DNA of 35,925 bases from Gemmatimonadaceae bacterium (lineage in GTDB: Bacteria; Gemmatimonadota; Gemmatimonadetes; Gemmatimonadales; Gemmatimonadaceae), in the NCBI GenBank assembly GCA_030647905.1, contig JAUSJA010000020.1, positions 1 through 35,925 of the forward strand, in the 5' to 3' direction. This document shows, one piece after another, positions 1 through 7,346 of this stretch. Position 1 is the first letter of the stretch; every line of letters begins with the position of its first letter. A model generated the notes under the pieces. The model worked only from the letters and a program-made list of their open reading frames with translations, ran no database searches and was not told where the DNA came from. The translations under genes and the position numbers were made by a program.

Positions 1-50
1 TCGGTGGGATGCCGCGTGCCGTGATATCGGATATAGCGGATAATCCATCC

Positions 51-294
51 CACGTATGCCCGCTCTGTACGCGGGCTCAGGTGTCGCGCGCGCATGCGGC
101 CTTTCACCTGGGAAAGCAATCGCGGCTTTTCTGCGGGCATATCTTTGGCCGGTGCTGGTTATCGCTGCAGGAGCCCACAACCTGATGCCTCCGCCCGCAG
201 AGCGTGTCACCACAACATTGCCAACGCATCATTCGGAACGCCGCAAGAGGCGGTCAGCCTCGCAACGCATTTGCACGCGGTGCGGGGCTTTTTT
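51..294 (+). ncRNA. candidate structured RNA ending in an intrinsic terminator
   Basis: No convincing protein gene lies in the first 300 bases. The plus strand is rich in local helices: GCCCGC/GCGGGC (59-76), CAGGTG/CACCTG, GGAAAGC/GCTTTTC, and TGCGGGC pairing about 60 bases on with GCCCGCA. The stretch ends in a hairpin followed by six T (258-294). A GATAAT box at 39-44 could be a -10 element, giving a transcript of about 245 nt. I could not match it to 6S RNA, tmRNA, SRP RNA, RNase P or a known riboswitch. It could instead be the 3' untranslated end of a gene left of the window. The helices were read by eye and no covariation is available. Confidence 0.33.
258..294 (+). terminator. intrinsic terminator
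   Basis: CCTCGCA (258-264) pairs with TGCGGGG (281-287), with one G-T pair, and is followed at once by C and six T (289-294). It reads on the plus strand, opposite to the kinase-TPR remnant that starts at 305, so it serves the transcript to its left. The minus strand gives no T tract here. Confidence 0.55.
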
Positions 295-304
295 GTATTC
301 CTCC

Positions 305-1879
305 CTACATCGCCTTCAGTATCGCCTCGTATCTCGGAGTCCCGCGAAGCGGCGCCAGATCAGGGTCTGTCTCGATCCACTCGCGCTGTCCAAACCCCCG
401 GTCAACGGCCCGCTCCAGTACCTCGATCGCACGCTCATTCTCGTTCAGCGACGCATAAACACAGGCGACGTTGTACAGAAGCGCCGAATCGTCGGGGTCC
501 ACCGCCAGAGCACGGTTCGCCATGTCGAGTGAACGATCGCGCTCACCAAGCCGAGCGAGCGCAACGCCGCCTAAAATCAGCGCTCGCGTGTCGTCAGGAT
601 TCAGCTCCATGCGCTCGCCCAGGATCTGCACGCCACGGCGATACCAGCTCTCCGCATTTGCCTTGTCACCGAGCGAGTCGTATGCCTGTGCGAGCAGCAC
701 CGGAGCCTGATAGTCCTCGGGCCGCAAAGTTGCTGCACGCTCGAAGAGCTTGATCGAATCCCCTGCTCGACCCTCGGCGAAGCGTGCTCGTGCATAGAAG
801 TAGGGCGCCTCGTAGAGCTTTGGATCGAGACGCATGGCCGTCTCGAATTCCTGCGCCGCTTCGTCCCACCGCTTGCTGAGGGAAACGGCGAGTCCGCGCG
901 CAGCGTGTGATTCAGCCAGCTCCGGATCCAGCTCGAGCGCCTTGAGACTTGCTGCATCAGCCTGCTTGAGGTTGAACTCCCGCGCGTCGAAATACATGTA
1001 GAGAATGGAGCAGGAATCGGCGACACCGGCATGCGCAATCGCGTAATCAGGATCGATCTGAATTGCGCGATTGAACATCTGCTTTGCGAACTCCAGGTTC
1101 TTCCGGCTGAGCTGGTGAAAGTACTGGCGCCCGCGCAGGTAGAAATCGTACGCCTGCACGTTGGTGACACGGCCTTTTCCGATTGCCTTCTTCTCGCCCT
1201 CGGTCAGGATCACTCGCAGCGCCTTGAGCGAAAACGACTGCATGCGTGACGCGACACGGAGCGACTGGATTTTCGACAGTGCGTTTATGATCTCCTCGGC
1301 CATCCCGTCTGCGAAGTACTCGTTGTCGGGATCGTTGCTCATGTTGATGAACGGGAGCACCGCAACGGACTTCGCCGCCGATACGGCCTGCTGAGGAACG
1401 GTCGCAGTATCCGTGGTGGTCGCGACGTTGCCGGAGACGAGTGCCTGTCCGAACATTGCGATACTCCTGTAGCGGGCCTCCGTGTCCGTGGACATCGCCT
1501 TGGTGAGTGCCCGCTCGAGGTTCTCGGGGATATTCGGGCGGATGGCTCGAACCGATTTCGGCGGCTCCGTGAACCTCTTCGCCCTCGTACAGCATCACGT
1601 TCTCGGGCTTTATGTCGCGATGGACGATTCCCTGACGGTGAGCGTAGTCGAGGGCAGGATGTGCGGATGATTCAGGCGTGCCGCGAGCTTTATCTCGCGG
1701 AGGAAACGATCGGGGCCGAGAGAACTGGCGAGCTCAGGGTGCAGGACCTTGAGGGCGACAGTGCGATCATGCTTGGAGTCCTGCGCGAGGTAGACGGTCG
1801 CCATGCCTCCGCGCCCGAGCTCGCGATCGACGCTGTACAGGCCGCTGAGGGCATTTTTTAATCGCTCGATCGGGAGCAC
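305..1879 (-). pseudogene. Ser/Thr protein kinase with C-terminal TPR domain, broken by three internal deletions
   Basis: The gene starts at 1879 with a typical kinase N-lobe: a glycine loop (GRGGMATVYL), the VALK lysine and an alphaC region ending HPHILP. The sequence then jumps, out of frame, to the catalytic loop (LDYAH...HRDIKPEN, near 1650-1590). It jumps again, back into the first frame near 1580, to the end of the kinase domain (FTEPPKSVRAIRPNIPENLE). The hinge, DFG, APE and most of the C-lobe are absent. From 1495 the frame is open for 396 codons. This part has a FlgO-like segment (SVAVLPF...YFADGMAEEI) that runs straight from SFSLK to ALRVILTEGEKK, where relatives have about 65 more residues, and then about eight TPR repeats to the stop at 305. 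The remaining sequence looks undecayed. It cannot be an active kinase. The TPR half could still be made if it has its own start, but I see no strong ribosome site. Confidence 0.8.
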
Positions 1880-1920
1880 AGGCGGAATTGGCTGTTCCAG
1901 TCAGTAGAGGGGAGGTCAAC

Positions 1921-2028
1921 ATGGCCAGCGTCGCTCGCCCGGTCAAGAACAGTCAAGCTCAACTACAACTCGTTGCCCTGCCTACAGCTACAACTGTTGG
2001 GCAGGGTTTCTTGTTTGTGGTCGAATGA
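1921..2028 (+). CDS. possible 35-residue small protein
   Basis: An ATG at 1921 is preceded by a very good Shine-Dalgarno (GGGGAGG, 7 bases upstream) and opens a 35-codon frame rich in Q, V, A and T, with no signal peptide or known motif. It lies between the kinase remnant and hicA, and its 3' half overlaps a hairpin (1976-2006). It may be a genuine small protein, a leader peptide, or the 5' remnant of a gene lost by deletion like its neighbours. Only the ribosome site supports it. Confidence 0.25.
   Translation: MASVARPVKNSQAQLQLVALPTATTVGQGFLFVVE
1976..2016 (+). terminator. terminator-like hairpin
   Basis: CCCTGCC (1976-1982) pairs with GGCAGGG (2000-2006) across a 17-base loop and is followed by TTTCTTGTTT. 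It could end a transcript coming through the small frame at 1921, insulating hicAB. The loop is long and the T tract is interrupted. Confidence 0.35.
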
Positions 2029-2079
2029 ACCTGCTGCCGATTCGTGCCGTCGATTCGAAGGATAAACGGCGTACCCTAC

Positions 2080-2108
2080 TTGACCATTGATACCATTTCT
2101 GATATCGT
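2080..2108 (+). promoter_or_regulatory. hicAB promoter, apparently giving a leaderless mRNA
   Basis: TTGACC (2080-2085), a 17-base spacer and TATCGT (2103-2108) form a sigma70-type promoter. The predicted start of transcription (about 2115) coincides with the hicA ATG at 2114, and there is no Shine-Dalgarno before hicA, so leaderless translation is likely. HicB-type antitoxins usually autoregulate here, but I do not see a clear inverted-repeat operator. Confidence 0.45.
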
Positions 2109-2113
2109 TCGTC

Positions 2114-2368
2114 ATGAACAAGCGGCAACGGTCCACTCTCGAAGCCGTCTTCAGGAGACCCGTACCGCAAGACATTCGATGGGCGGAGATAGAGTCTCTT
2201 ATCAGAGCCGTCGGCGGAACAGTGCAACAGCGGGAAGGGTCCAGGGTGGCGCTGGAGGTAAACGGAGTGCGAGCCGTGTTTCACCAACCGCATCCGAGGC
2301 CGGAGACTGACAGGAACACGGTCAGAGACTTGAGGGACTTTCTGGAAAGAGCCGGGGTTGAAGCCTGA
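2114..2368 (+). CDS. hicA: HicA family toxin (mRNA interferase)
   Basis: This 84-residue protein has the HicA double-stranded-RNA-binding-like fold pattern: a basic N-terminus, then DIRWAEIESLIRAVGG, GSRVALEVNG, VRAVFHQPHP and a C-terminal helix (VRDLRDFLERAG). HicA toxins cut mRNA and are neutralised by HicB, and hicB follows 80 bases downstream. In classical HicA the catalytic His sits in a GSHH motif. Here that place reads G-S-R (residues 42-44), as in a widespread subfamily, and the histidines are at 57 and 60 (FHQPHP). The ATG at 2114 was chosen because the homology begins there and the upstream TTG start at 2087 adds an unrelated hydrophobic stretch. Function is inferred from family and pairing. 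Confidence 0.82.
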   Translation: MNKRQRSTLEAVFRRPVPQDIRWAEIESLIRAVGGTVQQREGSRVALEVNGVRAVFHQPHPRPETDRNTVRDLRDFLERAGVEA

Positions 2369-2448
2369 CCCCGGCAAGCCGGGCAGCACAAAAGAGTATC
2401 ACTACGGGCAGTTCAACGACTGGGCAGCATCCTGACTGGGAAGGCACA

Positions 2449-2778
2449 ATGGCAACGCTGGAATACGAGGGCTACGTCGCCCGCATCGAGACAGACGAGG
2501 AGAACAACGGTTTTCACGGCCGAGTGATCAACATCGGCGACGTAGTCAACTTCAAGGGCCGATCCATGGCTGAGCTCAAGAGGGAGTTCGCCAACTCCAT
2601 GAAGGAGTACTTCGCCTTCTGCAAAGAGAGAGGCGAAGACCCTGAACAACCCTTTTCCGGGAAGTTCGTCCTACGCGTGGATCCAGCGGTTCATCGAGCG
2701 ATTACGCGTGCTGCCGAGCGTGAAGGCGTGAGTATCAACAAATGGGCCGAAGAGCAGCTTGAGCGTGCCGCTGGATGA
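2449..2778 (+). CDS. hicB: HicB family antitoxin
   Basis: This 109-residue protein has the two-part HicB layout. The N-terminal half (about 1-65, YEGYVARIETDEENNGFHGRV, then DVVNFKGRSMAELKREF) is the partial RNase-H-like fold that binds HicA. The C-terminal part (about 70-107, KFVLRVDPAVHRAI then GVSINKWAEEQLERA) is a ribbon-helix-helix DNA-binding domain that represses the operon. A GGAAGG ribosome site lies 4 bases before the ATG. The 80-base gap to hicA contains a small CCCGGC/GCCGGG hairpin. The gene is intact and full length, unlike the genes on both sides of the pair. Confidence 0.85.
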   Translation: MATLEYEGYVARIETDEENNGFHGRVINIGDVVNFKGRSMAELKREFANSMKEYFAFCKERGEDPEQPFSGKFVLRVDPAVHRAITRAAEREGVSINKWAEEQLERAAG

Positions 2779-3431
2779 TCCTTTTCTGCAAGTGACATTG
2801 CCAACGGTTCTCATCGCGACGTTCGGTTTGGTGAAGGCACTCACGAACCTCGCGGCAGGCCGGCTCGGCGACACGTGGGGTCGCAAGCGAGTCCTCGTCA
2901 TTGGCTGGCTCTTCGCCGTGCCCGTGCCCTTCATGATCATGTTCGCCCCCACCTGGGGATGGATCGTCGCCGCCAATGTTTTCCTGGGGATCAACCAGGG
3001 GTTGGCGTGGTCAACAACGGTGATCATGAAGATTGATCTGGTGGGACCTCGGCGCGCATGTAAAGCATGAAGTTGCGCTCCGCGCGACCAGCCAGCGAAC
3101 GGACGATACCAAAGAGGCTTCGCTACCGCCGCTCGAAATCTTTGCGCGGACGACATGGCGTGATCCGGCGTTGGCCAGTGCGAGTCATGCTGGATTGGTG
3201 AACAATCTGAACGACGGTATCGCGTGGGGATTATTCCCCCTTTTCTTTGCCGCCGCTGGTCTGTCCCTGCACGAGATAAGCATCCTGGGGTTCATCTATC
3301 CTGCAACGTGGGGAATTTGCCAACTCTGGACCGGAATGCTCTCCGATCAGTGGGGTCGCAAGCGTCTCATTGTCGCGGGGATGATGCTGCAGGGTGCGGC
3401 ACTTCTGGTCCTTGTATCCATTGCGTACGGT
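2759..3431 (+). pseudogene. MFS transporter remnant (TM1, central helices and C-terminal third missing)
   Basis: From about 2790 the plus strand encodes a recognisable major-facilitator protein: TM2, the loop motif GRLGDTWGRKR, TM3-TM4 and the IMKIDLVGP segment. Near 3052 the sequence jumps and shifts frame to the intracellular loop and TM7-TM9 (AHVKHEVALRAT, NNLNDGIAWGLFPLFF, LSDQWGRKRL). The N-terminal helix, the segment with TM5-TM6 and everything after TM9 are missing. At about 3423-3434 the frame runs directly into a lipoprotein. The first fragment overlaps the 3' end of hicB by 20 bases. Two frames, no credible start and three missing blocks make this a pseudogene, although the surviving codons look undecayed. 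Confidence 0.75.
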
Positions 3432-3878
3432 TGCAGCTCATCCGGCCATGCGCCTGCCGTCAGCTCGTCGGACAGTTCGTTCGCCGAGATGCAGCACCGC
3501 GGCAACATGGCGATGGGTGTCGATCAGTACGCCTCCGCGCATACGTTCGACATCACCGCCGACGGAGGACGCATTGAGCTTCAGAGCAAAGGCAGCGACT
3601 CGCTCGACGTGGCGCAGATCCGTGCGCACATGAGGCAGATCCAGCACGCGTTCGCGGCGGGCGACTTCGCCGCACCGTCATTCGTGCACATGCGAGAGAT
3701 GCCGGGTACGGCGGTAATGGCGCGCAAGAAGTCGCTGATCAGCTACACCTATTCCGACCTTCCACGGGGCGGGGAAGTCAGAATGAGCACTGCGGATGCC
3801 GAGGCGCGCGCCGCGATCGCCGAATTCATGAGAGCGCAGAGAATGGAGCACCATTCGGCCGGGACGGACGAGCGTTGA
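3432..3878 (+). pseudogene. periplasmic lipoprotein body fused to the MFS remnant
   Basis: From the codon for Cys at 3432 the frame reads C-SSSGHAPAV, exactly what is expected just after the lipobox of an outer or inner membrane lipoprotein. About 135 residues of a soluble domain follow (MAMGVDQY, FDITADGGRIELQ, IRAHMRQIQHAF, PRGGEVRM, AIAEFMRAQRMEHH). Proteins of this pattern exist in soil bacteria, sometimes labelled 'aspartate carbamoyltransferase' without enzymatic evidence. The function is unknown to me. Its own signal peptide is absent: the MFS helix ends IAYG directly before the Cys. The domain itself looks complete to its natural stop. Confidence 0.65.
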
Positions 3879-3897
3879 GTGAGTGGGAATCCGTGAT

Positions 3898-4287
3898 CTA
3901 GGGCACGAACCGGTATTCGTGCTCGCCGGCGGGGAAGCGCGAATCGGCGAACGTCACCTTGAACCTTCGCTCCTCATCCGGCATCAGCTGGCAGGACGGA
4001 ACGTCCACCGCCGTAATCGGCCCTTCCACCAGCCGCAACGCGAATCCACAGGCGAACCCCCAGTTCGTGCCCTGCAGTTTTCCGCCGGCGATAGACACCA
4101 GGCGACCGCCCGGCGTGCGACCCTGCGCGGGCACGACGACTCCGTCAACCGAATAGAGGGTGAGCGTCACGGCGACTGCCGGACCACTGGCCTCGCTGCA
4201 GGCGGCAGCAGCGGCGACCACGATCGCGAGCGCCGCGACGCGGCCCGCCCGCGCGATTCCATGTCGAATCGCCAGCCGGAATTTCAT
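3898..4287 (-). CDS. small lipoprotein of unknown function
   Basis: A 129-residue product starts at the ATG at 4287, just after GAGAAG. A basic start, a hydrophobic run and AAAC (Cys about 30) form a lipoprotein signal. The mature part is about 100 residues with two more cysteines (in FACGF and PSCQL) that could form a disulfide, and is rich in beta-prone sequence. I recognise no family. Longer frames upstream add only proline/glycine-rich sequence without a ribosome site. The neighbouring 4295-4609 gene lies 7 bases upstream on the same strand, so the two are probably co-transcribed. Confidence 0.6.
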   Translation of the reverse strand: MKFRLAIRHGIARAGRVAALAIVVAAAAACSEASGPAVAVTLTLYSVDGVVVPAQGRTPGGRLVSIAGGKLQGTNWGFACGFALRLVEGPITAVDVPSCQLMPDEERRFKVTFADSRFPAGEHEYRFVP

Positions 4288-4294
4288 GGACTTC

Positions 4295-4609
4295 TCAGCC
4301 CTGCCTTGACTGCCGGGCACGATCTCCCCTCCGCCGCTCGGTGACCTCACGCTCGTGACGGCGGCGCTCGCCAGCCGTGTCTATGAACGCGAGCACTGCC
4401 TGCAGCAGTCCATACGTCGTGAACCCGAACGCAACCAGAGCGACAGCCGCAAGCGCGGCTTCGGTTGCAGTGGCGTACTGATTCCTCAGCACCAGCAGGG
4501 TCGCGCCGATGGCGATCGCCGCGCCCAGAACGGCAATCGCGAGCGCAGATCGCAACGAGAGGCTACGGGTGTGCGACGTGTTCTTGCCTGACGGACCATC
4601 TGTGTGCAT
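4295..4609 (-). CDS. small membrane protein with two TM helices
   Basis: This 104-residue protein has a polar N-terminus of about 20 residues, two hydrophobic helices (about 22-45 and 54-78) and a strongly charged Arg-rich C-terminal tail. The topology suggests a short hairpin in the inner membrane with cytoplasmic ends. No family is recognised. The ATG at 4609 was preferred over an upstream start because sequence beyond it is low-complexity and antisense to the DUF2339 gene. It is transcribed divergently from that gene across a 151-base gap. Confidence 0.5.
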   Translation of the reverse strand: MHTDGPSGKNTSHTRSLSLRSALAIAVLGAAIAIGATLLVLRNQYATATEAALAAVALVAFGFTTYGLLQAVLAFIDTAGERRRHEREVTERRRGDRARQSRQG

Positions 4610-4760
4610 GATCACGAAAGCTAGCCATTCCGGCGAGTCGCGCGAGCGGCTACGTAGTCTTACGTATGTGCTTCGGCCCTCCGGCTGCACACATTTGTTG
4701 CTCAGGCGCTCGGTAGCGCATCGAATTCGAAGTCCTTTGGTCGCACATGGAGGCAGCCGT

Positions 4761-6593
4761 ATGCAGCCGGACGATGAACTGACACTGGATGCCCGCGTCG
4801 CGCGCCTCGAGCGAGGCCTCGCTGCCGTATCGGCAAGTCTCGACGCCATTCTGTCCAACAACACCGCGCCGGCGGATCCGATCCGCCCTGGCCCGCGCGC
4901 GCGGCCACAGTTCGCCCAGTTGCCCATCCAGGGGAAAAGCGCGGAATGGTGGCTGGCGAGGGGGGGAGCACTGCTCACTTGTCTCGCGCTCATCATGCTT
5001 TACCAGTACGCGGTGGACCGCAACTGGATCACGCCGGTCGTCCGTCTCGCTGCCGGTACTGCGGTCGGCGCCGGTCTCATGATCGCCGCGGCGCGAATCG
5101 CGCGCACGGTGAAGCCGGCACCCGATGACACCGTCGGCCTGCGCGAAGTGCTGATGGGAGCGGCGCTCTCCGCCTGGTACATCACTGCTTACGCGGGTGC
5201 TGTTTTCTACCACCTCGTCCCGGTGTCCGGCGCGCGAGCGATTTTCTTCGCGCTGAGCATCGCCGGCGCATGGCTCGCGCTTCGCGAGAAGCGCGCGCTC
5301 CTCGCGATTCTCGCCATTGGCGTCGGCTTCGCTGCGCCGGCCCTTCTTCCGTCAGCGACACCGTCCATTCCCGCATTCGCCGCGTACATCCTGGCGCTAA
5401 CGGCGGTCGGCCTCGTTCTCTACCTGATGCGCGGCTGGCAGTCGGTTCTTTGGCTGACGTTCATCGCGTTCTGGTGGAACGCCGGCGAGGCGGTTGCGAT
5501 CACTTGCTGCTCGTCTCCGCTGATACCGACACGTATGGCGGGCTCTCCGGTGACGGCGCGCATCGCGATGACTCTGCTGGTGGCGCTGTGCACCGCGATG
5601 CTGGTTCGCGTCCCGATTCTCCGGCGAAGACTCCTTGCGCTCGGATCGGATCTTTACACCGAGCCGCTCCTTTCCGAATGGTCGCACTCGATACTTGTCG
5701 AGGTATCCTCGGTCATTCGACGGGTCACCGGCCAGCCGACGTCACTCGATTCCGCGGCGCTGTGGGCGATCACGCTGTCGAGCCCGTTGCTTGCGCTGTT
5801 CGATCTTTCGACGATCTGGCGATTCGCGCCCGTTGTCACGTGGGGCGCAGCCGCCGCCGTGATAGCTGTCATTGCCTTCCGGCTCGCCTCGTCCGCGCGC
5901 GCGCCGGACGACGAGTTCACGCATGTGGAAGCGGCTGCGGCGGCGCTGTGGAGCCTGGCAGGCATCATATGGCTCGCCGACCCGGTCTCAACAGCGCTCC
6001 ACGTATCCGTCTTTCCCACGATCCTTATCGGAGCAGCCGCTCACGCATTTGTCGCGTTGTATTTTCTGCGCGGCTCGCGGTTCAGAGTCCCGCGCGGCCT
6101 CGCAAAGATCACCGCCGTGGGGGCCGTGACGATGACGGTTTTCGCGGAGATCACGACAGTCGGAGCTGGATTCAAGCCGTGGTGGACGTCATCGGCGATC
6201 GTGACGATTGCGACGTCGGCATGGATCTGGTGGACTTCGCGCCGTATCCCCGAAGAGCGCGGCTACGCCACTGTCATCGGGATCGTCGCGTACCTCGCGC
6301 TGATGCTGGTGGACGGACGGCTGCTCGGCCACATCTTGCGCCCGCTCGTCACGGCCAGTTATGCGCTCGCCGGCACCGCGATGCTCGTGGCCAGCATGAG
6401 AACATCGAATCCGGCAGTGCTGCGCCGGCTCGGCGGATTCACTCTCGTGGTTGTCGTCGCGCGGCTCTTCATGCTGGATCTGGCCGGAGTGGAGACGATC
6501 TGGCGCGTGCTGCTGTTCCTCGTGTGCGGAGCGCTCTTTCTCTTGACGAGCTACCTGTTGCAGGTCGGGCGCAAGCCGTCGGTCACCGGATGA
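4761..6593 (+). CDS. DUF2339-type polytopic membrane protein
   Basis: The 610-residue product starts at 4761, 8 bases after a GGAGG ribosome site. A short N-terminal amphipathic helix (LDARVARLERGLAAVSASLD) and a Pro/Arg-rich linker precede about 17 hydrophobic helices, from GGALLTCLALIMLYQYAV to the C-terminus. This arrangement, with a conserved start to the membrane region (W-x-ARGGAL), fits DUF2339 (PF10101) proteins, whose function is unknown. It overlaps the methyltransferase by ATGA, so the two are translationally coupled. Very long upstream extensions in the same frame run antisense through a neighbour and are not part of the gene. Confidence 0.7.
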   Translation: MQPDDELTLDARVARLERGLAAVSASLDAILSNNTAPADPIRPGPRARPQFAQLPIQGKSAEWWLARGGALLTCLALIMLYQYAVDRNWITPVVRLAAGTAVGAGLMIAAARIARTVKPAPDDTVGLREVLMGAALSAWYITAYAGAVFYHLVPVSGARAIFFALSIAGAWLALREKRALLAILAIGVGFAAPALLPSATPSIPAFAAYILALTAVGLVLYLMRGWQSVLWLTFIAFWWNAGEAVAITCCSSPLIPTRMAGSPVTARIAMTLLVALCTAMLVRVPILRRRLLALGSDLYTEPLLSEWSHSILVEVSSVIRRVTGQPTSLDSAALWAITLSSPLLALFDLSTIWRFAPVVTWGAAAAVIAVIAFRLASSARAPDDEFTHVEAAAAALWSLAGIIWLADPVSTALHVSVFPTILIGAAAHAFVALYFLRGSRFRVPRGLAKITAVGAVTMTVFAEITTVGAGFKPWWTSSAIVTIATSAWIWWTSRRIPEERGYATVIGIVAYLALMLVDGRLLGHILRPLVTASYALAGTAMLVASMRTSNPAVLRRLGGFTLVVVVARLFMLDLAGVETIWRVLLFLVCGALFLLTSYLLQVGRKPSVTG

Positions 6594-7327
6594 CCGGGGA
6601 CGACGCGGTGTTGCCCGATCCCGCCTTCAGCTACGACGCGATCGCCGCGAACTACGCGCGCAATGTGGATACGGCTCCCTACAACGCGCTGTACGAGAGG
6701 CCGGCGATGCTCGGACTGCTGCCGCCCATCGAAGGCGCGCGAATCCTCGATGCCGGGTGCGGCTCGGGCTGGTACGCCGAGCAGCTTCTCGCCCGCGGCG
6801 CGACGGTGGACGCGATAGATGCGAGCGCGGCGATGGTCGCGTTCGCGCGGGAGCGGCTGATGAGCATGGCCAGCGATGTCGCGTCGCGGCTCACGGTTCA
6901 GGTCGCCAATCTCGACGCGACGCTGCCCTTCGCCGGCGCAACATTCGACGGGGTCGTCAGCCCCCTTGTGCTGCATTACATAAGCGACTGGCGCCCGGCG
7001 CTACGGGAGATGCTGCGGGTGCTGAAGCCCCAGGGCTGGCTACAATTCTCGACGCATCACCCCGCCGCCGATGCAGCGCTGTTCGAAACCCGGAACTACT
7101 TCGGCACCGAGCATGTGGTGGATCACTGGGACTGGGTCGGAAACGTCGAGTTCTATCGCCGCTCTCTCACCGAAATATGCGCATCGCTGGACGACGCCGG
7201 CTTCGTCATCGAGAAGCTCGTGGAGCCCGTTCCCGTCGAAGCCTTTCGCGCCGCGGAGCCCGACTCATGGGCGCGGCTCATGAGTCAGCCGGAATTCCTC
7301 ATCGTGCGGGCGCGCCCGCGTACCTGA
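6590..7327 (+). CDS. class I SAM-dependent methyltransferase
   Basis: The 245-residue protein begins at the ATG in the ATGA overlap with the DUF2339 gene. It carries the Rossmann SAM-binding motif I (ILDAGCGSGWYAEQLL, about residues 45-60), an acidic end to strand 2 (DAIDAS), motif II/III (NLDATLPF, FDGVVSPLVLHYI) and the LREMLRVLKPQGW motif typical of the Methyltransf_11 family. The substrate cannot be read from the sequence. UbiE/BioC-like small-molecule methylation is common in the family. The coupling suggests a shared function with the membrane protein. Confidence 0.82.
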   Translation: MTGDDAVLPDPAFSYDAIAANYARNVDTAPYNALYERPAMLGLLPPIEGARILDAGCGSGWYAEQLLARGATVDAIDASAAMVAFARERLMSMASDVASRLTVQVANLDATLPFAGATFDGVVSPLVLHYISDWRPALREMLRVLKPQGWLQFSTHHPAADAALFETRNYFGTEHVVDHWDWVGNVEFYRRSLTEICASLDDAGFVIEKLVEPVPVEAFRAAEPDSWARLMSQPEFLIVRARPRT

Positions 7328-7346
7328 CGCGCTCTCACGCGATCCG

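Noticed and set aside
51..294. 6S RNA or tmRNA identity for the leftmost structured stretch
   Set aside because: The expected single long hairpin with a central bubble (6S) or the tmRNA ends are not seen. Only an unassigned structured RNA can be supported.
2759..3878. Functional MFS-lipoprotein fusion
   Set aside because: Two frames, missing helices and no credible start codon point to a deletion remnant.
5270..6589. N-terminal extension of the methyltransferase frame
   Set aside because: It runs in another frame through the DUF2339 gene. Methyltransferase homology begins at 6590, in an ATGA overlap.
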